Origin: Oleoguttula mirabilis
Taxonomy: Eukaryota; Ascomycota; Dothideomycetes; Mycosphaerellales; Teratosphaeriaceae
Length of the DNA: 64,000 bases
NCBI GenBank assembly: GCA_035135055.1
Contig: JAVFHQ010000008.1
Location: 186,001-250,000 of the forward strand
Direction of reading: 5' to 3'
Position numbers and translations under genes: made by a program. Below the pieces are notes generated by a model. It was not told the DNA's origin. It did no database searches and was given only the letters and a program-made list of their open reading frames with translations. Of this stretch, positions 30,395 to 41,353 are shown piece after piece (positions within the stretch are counted from its first letter, which is position 1; every line of letters starts with the position of its first letter).

Positions 30395-30637
30395 TGCAGG
30401 TGAGCTAGCAGAGAGTGCCGACGGCTCCGCGACCAGATGCGCCAGGACGGCCGTCATGTCCCCCTGCCCGCACCCAATCTCGAGCACGCGCTTCCCGCGC
30501 AGGCCTGCTCGCGCGGCCTCGATGCTGCCGAACCAGCGCGTCAGAATGTTCAAGCGATGGAGCGTCTGGCTCAAAACTTGTGCTTGGCTGGGATGCGTCG
30601 GGGCGTGGGCCGCGATGGAACGTGCCAGGGTCTCCAT
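29666..30637 (-). CDS. SAM-dependent methyltransferase with a 14-Asp insertion
   Basis: Single exon, 323 residues, class I methyltransferase. Motif I is VLEIGCGQGDMTAVLA (~50-65). A low-complexity insert of 14 consecutive Asp follows (GAC codons, plus-strand GTC repeat at 30353-30394), then AAAGKVFALDTAPLSYGSPL, which looks like motif II. The later block DFRLDFVVFAHSLFYMESEG is the acidic strand/helix region of the fold. The small-molecule substrate is not evident. The Asp run sits in the loop after motif I, where length variation is tolerated. Two nearby in-frame ATGs are absent, so the start is fairly secure. Confidence 0.82.
30353..30394. repeat. (GTC)14 trinucleotide microsatellite inside a coding region
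   Basis: Fourteen perfect GTC units on the plus strand encode 14 Asp on the minus strand. The perfect repeat is likely to vary in length between isolates. Confidence 0.95.
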
Positions 30638-32646
30638 TGTCGTTGGTGGTATAGCACAACGCTTGGCAATGCTTCAGGCAAATCCTAAACAGATTAAGAA
30701 GACTTCGCAGCACTCAGCCTTATCCTAAGGCGTCTTGAGCCAATGGTCCGGGCAAGCGACTTAGTAAGCCCAAGGGCGAGCAGCTGAGTCATGCTCACCA
30801 CTTCGGGATAGGCTTATATGCAGTGTTGCCATCACTCCCACGATAAGTGGTAAGCCTAGAGGTATGTATTCTTGTCTCGTGCGCTCGTCATCCAGACAAG
30901 AGCAAACTGCGGGCTATACATGCTCCACCCGTTGGGTAGCCTGTCGGCTGACGGCGCCTAGCGCAAAGAAAGGCTTGCTTGAAGCTAGAGCTGCGAGATC
31001 AGAACGCTGGACCGACGGAGACATACTCGATTGGCGGCAGGTCTTCCGGGTTTGAACAACGCGTCGATACGACCAGTCCCGTGTGGCCGCCACGGTCGTG
31101 AGAACGTCACTATCACGGGGACAGTCTTCTTATCTTCGGGACGCGGGACCAGGGTAAGAGTTGCTGGGCTATCATCACCTGATTGACTGAGCAGAGCCGC
31201 TGCGGTTGATCCTCTTCTCCAGCCAAGCCATCTTCTAAGTCGCACCCGGTGCCCTCCTTTCACTAATGGAGCGGACTTCCGCCTCGGAAGCCATGCAATC
31301 CATGGGACCCACCGACTCTTGTTGCAGCGAGCAGCCACGGCGGGCGAACACGCAACACCCTTCCTGTCCCAACATTGGCGGAACAAGTGATGATAGATCC
31401 AGGTGCTTTTCGTCGGTCCCACACTCCTAGCATTACGTTGCAACCGATGGAACTAGGCTTCTTCGTCGGTTCGCGGCTGTGCCATAACCCCCATAGTTGA
31501 CCAGTGAATCCCCCCCCCGAGCTCCTGTCCCGCCCTGAGCCTCCCGCGTTTCCGACGGGGAACACCGTACTTGATCTCGCACACCAAGGGAGCGGATCCC
31601 TCGTTATGGCTCCCGGCGGCTGGAATGCACATTAGCTTCGGCAGTGCAGCCCAGATAATGCGCGCGATTTCCCACAGTCGATAGCGTTCATGGCCAACCG
31701 GGGGGACTGCAATCCTCCAGATCCACCTCCCAAGATCCCAGGACGGCACGTCGAGCTTCTTTGACAAACCCGCCTTTGCCTAGTCGTTTAGCCAGCAATT
31801 GAACCAAAACGCTCGACAGCCTCTCGCACACCAACCCATGGCATCTTTGGCGCGCCCAACCAAGCTGGTTGCAATTCTGCGTCGTGGCGAGCCCATGCTA
31901 CGCAATGCCTTGCTGAACAACGCTACATCCGGCCGAACTATCAGCCGCGCATGTCACACTCTGAACTCGTGGGGCTTTCCGTCTGCTGCTCTTCGGCGGG
32001 GGAGCGTGCTCGCCCGCAGCACTGTGTTAAGAGCAGAGTAATAAAATAAAACGTATCCGCCGATCCCGGTGAGCTTCTCACCGGCGCACCGCAGGGCAGA
32101 CAGAACATCCAGACCAGTCTCACCCAAAGCAGAATTGAACAGGGCCTCACGCGTCGTTGCAGCGTTGTACGCATATAAGAGAGATCCAACGATGGGGTTT
32201 GAGCGTGGCATTGGTTTTCGGCTCTAGCTCCTGTTGAAATTCTGGATCAGTATATACAAATCATACACCCTATGCCCACAATCTTTTCCGCAAGCTCCAA
32301 CGCGCGCCTTGGATGAAGCCTGCCGTGGCACTTGGGAGTCGCGTAACGGCCATCCATCGTTCTATGTCTGCCCCGTTCAAGCCTCGTGTTGGTTGTACAA
32401 TACTCGCGATGCAGCTTTTTCGTTCCACTTCTTGCTGCTGCAGGGCCAGCAATCGTACATGGCTCCGGAGTGTCTAGGTCAGACACACAAACAGCGCGCC
32501 ATACCGCGCACAGAGGCACCCTTCCCCTCCCGCCAGCCTGCCTCCACTCCATAGGCCAGGCAACAACCCACACACGCATCTTGCGAACAACACTCCGACC
32601 AACCACACCACCATGCCCACCCACACATCCACACACACACCCGCCC
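30638..32646. other. 2-kb intergenic region without a supported gene
   Basis: Several short open frames occur on both strands. The most protein-like is on the minus strand at 31954-32211 (starting MPRSNPIVGSLLYAYNAATT), but context and codon pattern do not establish it. A C9 run sits at ~31511. No repeat or RNA gene was recognised. Confidence 0.35.
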
Positions 32647-33531
32647 CTACCACCCCTGCCGCCTCATCTTCTGCACCAGCTGCACCACGCCGCGAAACCC
32701 CTCGCGGAACCGCCTCCGCCACCGCTCCCCCTTCAGCCGCTTCCGCTTCAACCCCGGCCGTTCATGAAAGCGCTGCCGCCCGAAATCCTTCCGCACGCTG
32801 TTCCGCGCGCACTGCGCCTCCAGCGTCCGAAACGCCCGCGCGGGGTCCACCGTGCCGGTCGTCTCGACGCGGCGGCCCACGCTGGCGTTCAGCTTGATGC
32901 CCAGCGACTTCTCGGGCGGGGCGAGGGATTGGATGGAGGGGGGTGGGTTGCGGAGGGCGCGGGTGTTGTTGTTGTTGGTGGGACTGCGGCGGGGATCTAG
33001 CATGCGGTCGATGTCGGGGAAGGCGGATGAGGATGAGGATGGGGAGGTGCCGGCGCGACGTGGGGGGGGTGGGCCGCCGAAGCCGCCGCCCATGGCGGAT
33101 ATGAGGTCCTCCACGCTGTTGCCGGCGCGCGGACGGTAGGGTTCGCCTGCCCCTCCTCCTCCTCCTCCTCCCATGGCTGTTGCGCGAGGGGGCGGGTTGG
33201 TGGCCTGCATGCTGGGGGATTTGAAGCGGGAGGTACGGGAGGCGGGGGCGGCGGGGGTGCCTTTGTCGAAGTCGAGGGCATGGTCGAGGAGGGAGGAGAT
33301 GTCGGCGGCGGCTGTGCTGCGGTGCTGCTCATTGTTGGGTGGGGGTTGGGCCTGGTCGTCTCGTCGTTGCGGGGATGATGTGAAGGCCCGTCTCGTCTGG
33401 TGCTGGACGCGGCATCGTGGGTGTTTGAAAGTGCTTGCTCCTGCCCGGTGTGCCGTTCGTCGAGGCGTGTGCGTGAGGAGAGGCTGTGCGTGCGCCCTCA
33501 GCATCGCTTCCCCAACCCTGCAGACCTCCAT
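32647..33531 (-). CDS. MRP21: Mitochondrial small-subunit ribosomal protein bS21m (Mrp21-like)
   Basis: 294 residues in one exon. The start at 33531 gives MEVCRVGEAMLRAHAQPLLT; the second Met (33504) would give a cleaner mitochondrial presequence and is an alternative. The presequence is rich in Arg/His/Ser and lacks acids. A long Pro/Gly/Ser-rich linker includes a GGGGGGGG run. The last ~80 residues are the S21 domain: KLNASVGRRVETTGTVDPAR, the RTLEAQCARNSVRKDFGRQR segment, and a very basic KRKRLKGERWRRRFREGF end. Fungal Mrp21 proteins share this plan of a long N-terminal extension and a C-terminal S21 domain on the mitoribosome. It is divergent from the RBM25-like gene. Confidence 0.88.
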   Translation of the reverse strand: MEVCRVGEAMLRAHAQPLLTHTPRRTAHRAGASTFKHPRCRVQHQTRRAFTSSPQRRDDQAQPPPNNEQHRSTAAADISSLLDHALDFDKGTPAAPASRTSRFKSPSMQATNPPPRATAMGGGGGGGAGEPYRPRAGNSVEDLISAMGGGFGGPPPPRRAGTSPSSSSSAFPDIDRMLDPRRSPTNNNNTRALRNPPPSIQSLAPPEKSLGIKLNASVGRRVETTGTVDPARAFRTLEAQCARNSVRKDFGRQRFHERPGLKRKRLKGERWRRRFREGFRGVVQLVQKMRRQGW

Positions 33532-33858
33532 TGTCGCTATCGTGCCACGTGATGGTCGGCCAATGGCTTTGAATGAATGTCGTTGCTGCACGTCTCGGAG
33601 GTGAGTGCGGAGGAGGGTAGCCTTATGGTTTTTTGGCGAGCCTGAGGCTGCAACTGGCCCAAGCTCGCTCCAACTTCGAGACATTATCATTTTGCGCGAG
33701 ACACCAGTTCCACCACATTACAACCTCGCTGCCACCGACATACCACAAGCTCTTGCGGGAATCACCGCCGTCGTCGTCCCCATCAACGTTCAGAGCATGA
33801 TAGCGGCATAGGCCAGAAAAGGAACGAATCGGCACGTCAAGCGCAAGGCTTCACCATC
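33532..33858. promoter_or_regulatory. Divergent region between MRP21 and the RBM25-like gene
   Basis: 327 bp between opposite starts, so promoters of both genes lie here. The plus-side leader ends AAGGCTTCACCATCATGG. No specific sites are assigned. Confidence 0.4.
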
Positions 33859-36318
33859 ATGGCCTACAATTACGGCGCACCCCCCGGCGCATACGGCGCG
33901 CCCCAAACCCCATATGGCGCCCCGGCTGGCAACGGACCCATGGGCGCACCACCGGGCTTTGGTGCCCCTCCAGGAATGGCCCCACCAGGCTTCGATGCGC
34001 AATCCCCCGCAAGCATACCAGGCCAATTCCAACCCCCACCGAACATGCCGCCCAACTTCAACTTCGCCGCGCCCGTCATACGCCTAGGTGTTGATGGTCA
34101 GCCACAAGCAGATGCGCCGGAGAGGGGTCACGGAGGGAGAGACAGACGAGATCAGCGCGGCGCGAATGAGGTGCCGTTAGGTGGAAGGAGTAGGGCGGGA
34201 GTGGGATCCGACACGCGAGGCGGAGACAGGAACATCGAGCGGGACAGGCAGGCGGTTAGGGAGTCCATGCAGGCGCTGCAGCCGCCGACGAGAGAGGAGG
34301 TGGCGCGGACTATCTTTGTGGGAGGGCTGGTCCAGAATGCGCCGAGCGATGACGATATCGAGGCCGTACTGCGGTGCGCGGGAAAGCTTAGACGGTGGAC
34401 GCGCGCGACGGATGCCGACGGGGACAGGTGTCGCTTTGGCTTCGCGGAATACGAGGACGTCGACTCGCTGGAGGCCGCCTTTGAGATCTTCCGCGAGATT
34501 GAAGTCCCACTCATCAAGAGCGGTGTCGTGGAGAAGGATGCAGAAGGCGAGCCGAAGATGACGAAGCTGCTAGTCGTGGTGGACGAGCAAAGCCAAGAGT
34601 ACATCCGCGAATGGAAGGGCAAGCGGCGAGAAGACGACGACGCCCGCCAATTCCGCATCGACGGCTGCAAAGAGGACCTGCGGCAGTGCATCACCTCCAT
34701 CTCCAACGCCTCGGCTTTCGCCCACAACCAACATACCAATGGCACAGCGGACCGCGACGGCGACACAGCAATGGCCGACGCCACCAACGGCGCCGCCAAG
34801 CCCGGCAACAACCCCACCACCGCCGAAATCCTCCCCCTCCCCATCCAACTCGAGGACGAGCTCAGCGATATCCCCGCCGAGCAGCGCGCGACGGTGGCGG
34901 CCGAGATCCGCGCCTTCCGTGATAGGTCCACGAGGCGCGACCTCGAGCGCTTACGCCGGGAGGAAGAGCTCGAGCAAGCCGAGCGCAACCGCTCCGCCAT
35001 CGCCGCCCGCGTCAACCGTCTCGCCTCCCCGCCCCCATCCGCAGCCCCCAGCGGCCCGGCCGGCGGCGTGAACGGCAACGCCCCTTCCGGCCCCCGGGGC
35101 AGCCACGCCATCGCCGGCGCACCCGCAGGCCCGAGGGGCTACCGCGGCGCCCAGCTCCCCAACGACTACGCCAATGGCGTCGCCTTCATCGGCGCCAACG
35201 GCAACAACAACAATACCAGCATCAAGCGCGAAACCGCCGACGATGATGACGAAGACGGCGCGGAAGAGAGCGACGCCGAGCTCGAGCGCCGCCGCCACGC
35301 CCAGCGCGAAGACCACGCCCAGCGCGCCTACCTCGACGCCGAGCGGCGCTGGCAGAACCGCGAGCGCACGCGCACCGCGGCGCTCGAGCGCGAGCACCTC
35401 CGGGAAGAAAGCGAACTGCGCGATCTCGAGCGCGAGAAGGGGATGATTGGCAAGCGGCTGGCGGAGTGGAACGACGACGAGGAGGCGCGGGTGGCAAGGG
35501 AGGAGTACTATTATGATCGGTCGAGTTGGTTAAGGAAGAGAGGCCAGTATCGGGAGAGGGAGGAGCGGGAGGATGGGCGGGATCGGGGCGCCGAGGGGCG
35601 GGAGGTCGAGGGGCGGGGCCAGGCGGATGCGTTTCTGGATCGGATGGGTGGGGAGGTTGCTGGGGGTGATGGGGGTGCTGGTGGTGCTGCGCAAGTGCAG
35701 CAGCAGCAGCAAAGGCAGGCGGCACCGCAGCAGCAGCCCGTGGGCGACGTGGGCGGCGCCTTCAAAATCTCCCTCAACACTGTCGCGGCGCGCACGAAGG
35801 CTGCGGCCGCTGCTGCGGCAGCAGCCCCTGCGCCGCGTCGTCGGGGTTTGGCTGCAGACGTCGAGGGTCTGCTCGAGGACGAGGAGGACGCCGCGGCCCA
35901 ACGCCCGCTGCTCGGCCTGAAACCCCTGACGGACCTCTCCACCGCGCCCCTGCACACCAGCGGTCAAGACCTCACGGACGACGAGAAGACGTCGGCGCGC
36001 CGCGCGCTCGCGGCCGAGATCCCGACGACCACGTCGGCGGAGCTGTTCGCGTACCCGATGCCCTGGCAGTATATCACGGCCGAGGTGCTGGAGCAGCAGA
36101 TCCGGCCGTTTGTGGAGAAGAAGGTGCTGGAGAGCTTGGGGGTGCAGGAGGCGTTGCTGGTGGAGACGGTGGTGCAGGGGTTGAAGGGGCGGAAGGCGGC
36201 GCGGGGGATCGTGGAGGAGTTGGAGCCGGCGTTGGAGGAGGAGGCTGAGGTGTTGGTGCGGAAGGTGTGGCGGTTGGCGGTTTTTTGGGGGGAGGCGGGG
36301 GGGAGGGGGTTGGCTTGA
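33859..36318 (+). CDS. RBM25-like splicing factor: RRM, RE-rich region and PWI domain
   Basis: 819-residue single-exon protein. The N-terminus is Gly/Ala/Pro/Tyr-rich (YGAPPGAYGAPQTPYGAP). An RRM spans ~152-225 with RNP2 as TIFVGGL and RNP1 as CRFGFAEY. A long charged Arg/Glu/Asp segment follows (~350-620), then Gln- and Ala-runs (QQQQRQAAPQQQ). A C-terminal PWI domain lies at ~725-812 (MPWQYITAEVLEQQIRPFVE, then VVQGLKGRKAARGIVEELEP). RRM + RE/RD + PWI is the layout of human RBM25 and yeast Snu71-type U1 snRNP-associated factors, which act in 5' splice-site choice. No introns or frame problems are seen. Nuclear location is inferred. Confidence 0.87.
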   Translation: MAYNYGAPPGAYGAPQTPYGAPAGNGPMGAPPGFGAPPGMAPPGFDAQSPASIPGQFQPPPNMPPNFNFAAPVIRLGVDGQPQADAPERGHGGRDRRDQRGANEVPLGGRSRAGVGSDTRGGDRNIERDRQAVRESMQALQPPTREEVARTIFVGGLVQNAPSDDDIEAVLRCAGKLRRWTRATDADGDRCRFGFAEYEDVDSLEAAFEIFREIEVPLIKSGVVEKDAEGEPKMTKLLVVVDEQSQEYIREWKGKRREDDDARQFRIDGCKEDLRQCITSISNASAFAHNQHTNGTADRDGDTAMADATNGAAKPGNNPTTAEILPLPIQLEDELSDIPAEQRATVAAEIRAFRDRSTRRDLERLRREEELEQAERNRSAIAARVNRLASPPPSAAPSGPAGGVNGNAPSGPRGSHAIAGAPAGPRGYRGAQLPNDYANGVAFIGANGNNNNTSIKRETADDDDEDGAEESDAELERRRHAQREDHAQRAYLDAERRWQNRERTRTAALEREHLREESELRDLEREKGMIGKRLAEWNDDEEARVAREEYYYDRSSWLRKRGQYREREEREDGRDRGAEGREVEGRGQADAFLDRMGGEVAGGDGGAGGAAQVQQQQQRQAAPQQQPVGDVGGAFKISLNTVAARTKAAAAAAAAAPAPRRRGLAADVEGLLEDEEDAAAQRPLLGLKPLTDLSTAPLHTSGQDLTDDEKTSARRALAAEIPTTTSAELFAYPMPWQYITAEVLEQQIRPFVEKKVLESLGVQEALLVETVVQGLKGRKAARGIVEELEPALEEEAEVLVRKVWRLAVFWGEAGGRGLA

Positions 36319-37315
36319 TTTGGGTGGATGGATGGCTGCATGGACGGATGGATGGGTCTTGGGGTGGTGAGAGAGATGGAGAGGGAGGGTTGGAGGGTGG
36401 GTGGGTGGGGTGGCGCGGGGATCCTGGTGGGTGGAGGGGTGGTGTATGAGTATGTATCTCTGCCTATGGGCCCTAGCTGCTTAAGGTAGCGAGACCCAAC
36501 CTACAGTCCCCACAAATGCTTTTTCCCTTTCGGCTCATGATGCGTGTCAATTTCGTTTGTTTTCTGGCGGCGGAGGTCTGCGCCGCTTTTCCCTTCCAAC
36601 GGTGGCCGAAATGCTCGACCATTGTGTTACACACTCACTCCTAGGAGTCCTCTGGTCTGACGGAGTGGCGACAGAGTGGCGACAGAGTGCGGCACGCACG
36701 CGTGCATGGTCGGCTCGTAGCAGTGCTACAGCGAGCTAATCACAAGGGGGACCTCGATTGATGCGTATTCAATGTCTGTCTCGCCTCTCGGGCTCGTTAT
36801 TGTCATGCTCTTTCCATTGGAGGACTGCGAGGCGAAGCCAGGCTTCGACTGCTTCGCGGCGGCGAGGCTGGATGAAGGTAGATTACAGGATCGGGCGTAC
36901 AGATCAAGTCACGCCCAGGGATGCGGAAAGAGGTCGAGTAGAGGATACGGGATGCAAAGGCAAGGGATGCAATTCCTCCTACCTGGAGGCTAAGGTGCAA
37001 TTTCTCGTAAAGACAGAAGAGAGACTTTGAGATTTGAGATGCCTCCCAGTGGGTTCTGGATGGGATTTAGGGCGGTCGGGAGTCGCCATTTTCTGCTTGG
37101 GACAGATTTTTGTGGGGCGGAGAAAGACTTCGCACAGTGAATGTTCACTGGCGAGGAACTTCTGGGCAAGAGGGCGAGTTCATCGTTTTGATTGTATTGC
37201 GCTGCTATAGTGACTAGGTGTAGCAGAGGGCGTACCAGCCTAGCTGCGCCAACAAAAAGTGGTGACCGTGCTTTCCAAATTACCCTCCCAGCTTGCCTGT
37301 ATAAGCCCAATTCGC
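36319..37315. other. 1-kb intergenic region between convergent genes
   Basis: The first 150 bp are extremely G-rich on the plus strand (GGATGGATGG-type runs, 36320-36440). A tandem GAGTGGCGACA pair occurs at ~36663-36685. No gene is seen. Confidence 0.45.
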
Positions 37316-38950
37316 TCACTGCTTGCGCCAGAACGCTGCGGTGAGGCGATCCATCAGACCTTGCGGGACATGCACAGGTGAGTGTACGTCTGCGTCTGCG
37401 TCTGTGCCTGCGTCTTCTGGTAGGTCGTCGGATGGCGGGAAAGCTATGCTAGTACTGTTAGCCATCATCATGAGCCCAGCACATTGCGACCTTGGTAGAA
37501 GAGGAGCTTACCGCTAGGCCCCTTCTTCCCCGACACCTCCAGCTTGTCGGCAAAGTGCACCTTCTTGCCAGCACCCGTCTCGCCCTGGACACCCTCCGGC
37601 GAGTGAGCGAGCTCGTCCACCGAGAGCTGGTCGGCGTCAGCCAGCGCGTCCTTCGGCTCATCCCACTGGCTGGCCAGGCGCTGATGGTGCATCGTCTGTC
37701 TCCGCTTGGCCCCGCCCCGCATAGTCGCGTTGCCGCTGTCTGCGGCTGCCGGCCTCTTCCTCCCATCAGACGTGAGAGAAGCGAGGGAGTCGCCATCTCC
37801 CGACTCCGCATTGATCTTCCTCGGCCGGCCCAGCTTCTTGACCTTCGGCTCGGCAGGCGCGGCCTCCATGACACTCGCCGCGGCCGATTTCTTCTGCACA
37901 GACTTCTTCGCTCTCGGGCCAGTCTCCGTAACTGGCTGACGACCCTTCCATTGCGCGGAGCCCGAGTATACCCGAGTCGTAGGTATCTTCCCGCCGAAAC
38001 CTGCACGCAAGTCACTCTGGTGTGCCTCGGTGAAGTGTTTGAGGATCCCCTCGGGGCCATCAAAGGCTTGCGGGGCTTCGGAGAAGGCGTTGGCACCGCA
38101 GGCGAGCGCCGCGCCCGGGATGGCGTAGAGGTTGCCGTCGTCATGGACGAAATGCAAGAGTGGAGCCTTGGTCGTTACGATTACCTGCGGCGATGCTGCA
38201 ACCACTGTGTTGCTGGTAGCTGCTGAATTAGGCCTGTGCACCACTATCTCATCCAGCGTATCATCGATGTGGGAGTCCGTCACTGCCATGGTGGGATGCG
38301 ACGGAGTCTCAGGGAGGCCTGTGACCGTGTGTGTGTCTGGCATGTCGGCATCTGCGACCGTGTGTGCGTCGAGCACGTCTGGGCTTGCGACCGGGTGTGT
38401 GTCGGGCACATTGGGCTCTGGACCTGGGCCAGCGTCGTTTGGGACGCTGGTGCTAAGCCGCAAGACCTTAAGCCCCTCAGCCCAAACGGGGTAGGTGCTG
38501 ATGGCGTTCTGAAAGCATCGTAAGTATGTGTTGTGATCATGTAACATGCTACGAGCTTACCTCGAGCTTGTTGTGGTGGTCCTGCTTCCTCGTCACCTCC
38601 TCTGCGCTTTCAGCCTGTAGCTTTGCGAGCGTGTCTTCCGAAGCCCTCTTCTGCTCGTTGGCACCGACCAGCTTCTTGGCTACTGTTGCGAGTGCCTCCT
38701 TCTTGATGGCGAGTGCCTCTTGTTCGAGTGCGAGACGGCTCGCCGTTGCTGCAGCCGCTCCCTCTGCCTCGTTCACGTCGTGTTGGGTAGCCGTGACTTT
38801 GCCCTGGAGAACACCGCAGCTGTTCACGGCACATTCCTTCTGCTTCGCGGCGGTGTTGATTTCACCTTGGAGGTCGATCTGGTTCTTCTCAATCTCCGCG
38901 TGTTCGTTGTAAAGCTCGCTAAACGTTGCGAACATCTGTGGGTGCGCCAT
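37316..38950 (-). CDS. Array paralog Z-A: coiled-coil protein with degenerate zinc-finger motif
   Basis: Three exons, 38561-38950, 37512-38508 and 37316-37443 (introns 52 and 68 nt), give 504 residues. The start MAHPQMFATFSELYNEHAEI is chosen by analogy with Z-B and Z-C (short MA start, then coil); an upstream in-frame ATG at 39064 is the alternative. Exon 1 is a ~130-residue coiled coil ending at a phase-0 intron. Exon 2 holds a Thr/Val/Pro-rich linker, then a motif ALACGANA ... ILKHFTEAHQ that keeps one Cys and both His of the Z-B/Z-C finger, then Lys-rich AT-hook-like KKLGRPRKIN. A strong GTAAGC donor removes an alternative ending and adds a third exon (DLPEDAGTDADADVHSPVHV ... AFWRKQ). 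Function unknown; probably nuclear and DNA-binding (inference). Confidence 0.65.
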
Positions 38951-39920
38951 GGCTGCTACTGATGTAGTTGCAGCAGACGTTGCTCGCAGTAAGTAAGGAT
39001 TAACTGTCACGAAGTTGCGAGCAGAGTTTGCTTCGGTAATTTGCTGAACTTCACCGGTGGCCATAGCTGGGGAAGGAACGCCCGTGTAAGCTTAGCGTGC
39101 CATCCAAGCAGGCCTTTGCAAATCACCGTGTGGCTATCACATGTCAGCCAGTCCGTCAAAAACAGCACTAAACTGCATCTCAAGATGGTCGAACCGAGTA
39201 GTGATAAAGACCAGTCCACCGCCAACACCACCTTTGGAGGTTCGGTAGCTCGCCGTGCGTCGTGATGCTCGTCATTGGGTGCGGTGGATGTTGACCTGAG
39301 CGGTATAGAGCTTAGCACGTTGCATAAAAAGCATTGGAGAGGGGGACATATGGATGCGTAAACCTACAACTAACGTGCAATAAGCATGAGATCCTTGCCA
39401 ACGTATGTAGCCTGCCTCACACCAACATGTGACTGCACGAGAGCGAGCGACCAGGTGGCAGTCGAGACACCAAGAAACGTAACGAGCGAGAACAAAGAAG
39501 CACGTGAATCGAGAGACGTCCTGCGTACGTCAGTGAACTGATAGCGCTTCTCCCAGGCCTTCTTCGAACTGTGGCTCCTCCAGAACCCTGAGCCCATCAC
39601 CATGAAACCCTCTCTTATGCATGGCAGCAGGCCACACGAAGACGAACAAAATACCAGTGACGCGCGTTTTGCGAACTGGAGACAGACCATTGCCGTGTGC
39701 AACCCTCATCTCTCGTCACACGTCCACAGCTAGACTTCTGCCACAGCCATCCCACTTTGCTTCAGTTTCCGCGCCACCAACTACTCCCCCATAGCTGTCC
39801 GTATTCTCTGGCATAGTGACGGCTCCAGCACCTTCGTACGATGCACCAAGGCAGGAGATGCACTATGTCCTTAGCCTCCGGTAGGTCCCATAGCTGCACC
39901 CATCGCTCAATCTCCGCCTG
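38951..39920. other. Spacer between Z-A and Z-B
   Basis: 970 bp. A 110-codon minus-strand frame at 39370-39702 contains a hydrophobic stretch (LFSLVTFLGVSTATWSLALV) but no family resemblance, so it is not annotated as a gene. The region must contain the promoter of Z-A. Confidence 0.35.
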
Positions 39921-41034
39921 CTAGCCCGCCCGCTGCCGCACCCGTTGCTCCTCCTCCTCCTCGTCGTCGATTGTGTAATCGAAGTCGCCGTCAGCGTACT
40001 TCGGCTGTCCAGTGCTGGTGCGCTGCTTCTTCCTCGCCCTCGGGGTGCCGGCAGCTTTTGCCTCGGCTTCGAGGTTGTGGAATATCTCGTACTCGGTGAG
40101 GCGGTCTTCTGCTGCTGGTGTGGGTGCCGTGCTGCTGAATGTGCCCATCGGCGGCACGAGCGCGGAAGGTGTAGTTGACGCCACGGTTGGCGTAATGGCG
40201 AACCCGGAAAGGCGCGCATTGCCGGTGGATGCTGGATCTGCCGCCCGGGCTGCAGCCGCAGAGCTGAACTCTCCGGCCTGCTTGGTAAATGGAGACTGTC
40301 GCGTCTCCACGCGACCGACCCGGACTTTGAGCCCCGGGTGCTGCCCGGCTTTCATCTGAGCGGCTTCGTCATCTCCGAGAACCCGGCGGCCGCAGGTTGC
40401 AACGACGTCCTGGTACTTGAAACTCTCCTCTTTATGCATGTACATTCGGTGGTGCGAGATGCCGCTCACGCCGCTGAGAAAGACCCGCCGTGCTGCGCCA
40501 ACGTTCGCTCCACAGGTGCCACACCATGTTTCCGTCCACGCGCTGTCGAGCAACACCACTGTGGGGTATTTGGGGTGTATGATGTCATGTTGTTTGGGCT
40601 CAGACGGTGGTGGCGGCGGTGCTGGTCTTGGCTGCGGTGCTGGTCCTGGCTGCGGTCGTGGGTGCGGCGGCGAGAGTTGGCGAGCCCGACCGCTTCGGGG
40701 AGTGACGTTGATGTTGGCCTCTTCGTCGTCGATTATAATGACTGGTTTGGTGTCCTCCGGGGTCGCGCGGTCGGGAGTCGCCTGTGAGATGATTCCAGTG
40801 TAGTTCCGCGCAAGCGCCTGCGAGTTGTCAGATGAGAGCATTGTATGCAAAGCAGACCGAGTGACGCACAATCGACTGCTCTTGCACCTCGGCCAGCAGC
40901 CCGTCAATGTCTCCGTAGCGTGCTTGGAGGAGGCCGATCTGGCGTTCAAGCCGGCCCTTTTCGCTTCTCAAGTCATTGGCTTGCGTGGTGAGACGTGCAA
41001 CGTCTTGTGAGAACCTCTCAAATGCGTTCGCCAT
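39921..41034 (-). CDS. Array paralog Z-B: coiled coil, SIM and CxxC...HxxxxH finger
   Basis: Two exons, 40870-41034 and 39921-40817 (52-nt intron, phase 0), give 353 residues. Exon 1 is a 55-residue coil (MANAFERFSQDVARLTTQAN onward). Exon 2 begins ALARNYTG, then carries KPVIIIDDEEANI, a hydrophobic core plus acids typical of SUMO-interacting motifs. A Pro-rich PRPQPGPAPQPRPAPPPPP linker follows. The finger is TWCGTCGAN ... GISHHRMYMHKE (CxxC and HxxxxH), then DVVATCGRRVL, which is conserved in Z-C. The C-terminus is acidic (DYTIDDEEEEE). The finger spacing is not a standard TFIIIA repeat but would suit a single zinc. Function unknown. Confidence 0.68.
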
Positions 41035-41353
41035 GGTCGTGTGGTGCGCGGTGCCGAATGTTGATGTCTGAACGAGGTTGTGCATGCGAGATTCCCCAAT
41101 TGCGATCTGCACGCGCTAGTGTGCGTCGCGCCTTCCGCGTTTGCGCTGCGGGGAAGCTTCTGAAACACGCATTGTAGGGAAGAGACTGGGGAAACAAGTT
41201 CAAGACGATACCGTGTAGGCAGGCGAACACTAACCCTCACTCAGATGATTGGGAGCGCCCGCTGACGCGTGTCCAGCTGTCGCTCACATTGAGAGCCATG
41301 CCAGCCGCTCCAGTACCATAGCTCGCCTCCGCCTTTCGCGCCCAGTGACACAA

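Noticed and set aside
31954..32211. 85-codon minus-strand frame starting MPRSNPIVG
   Set aside because: No family resemblance, no supporting intron or context; could be chance.
32386..33000. 204-codon plus-strand frame over the bS21m gene
   Set aside because: Pro/His/Arg-rich shadow; the S21 domain on the minus strand is unmistakable.
34152..35111. 319-codon minus-strand Ser-rich frame
   Set aside because: Antisense shadow of the Arg/Glu-rich RBM25-like gene.
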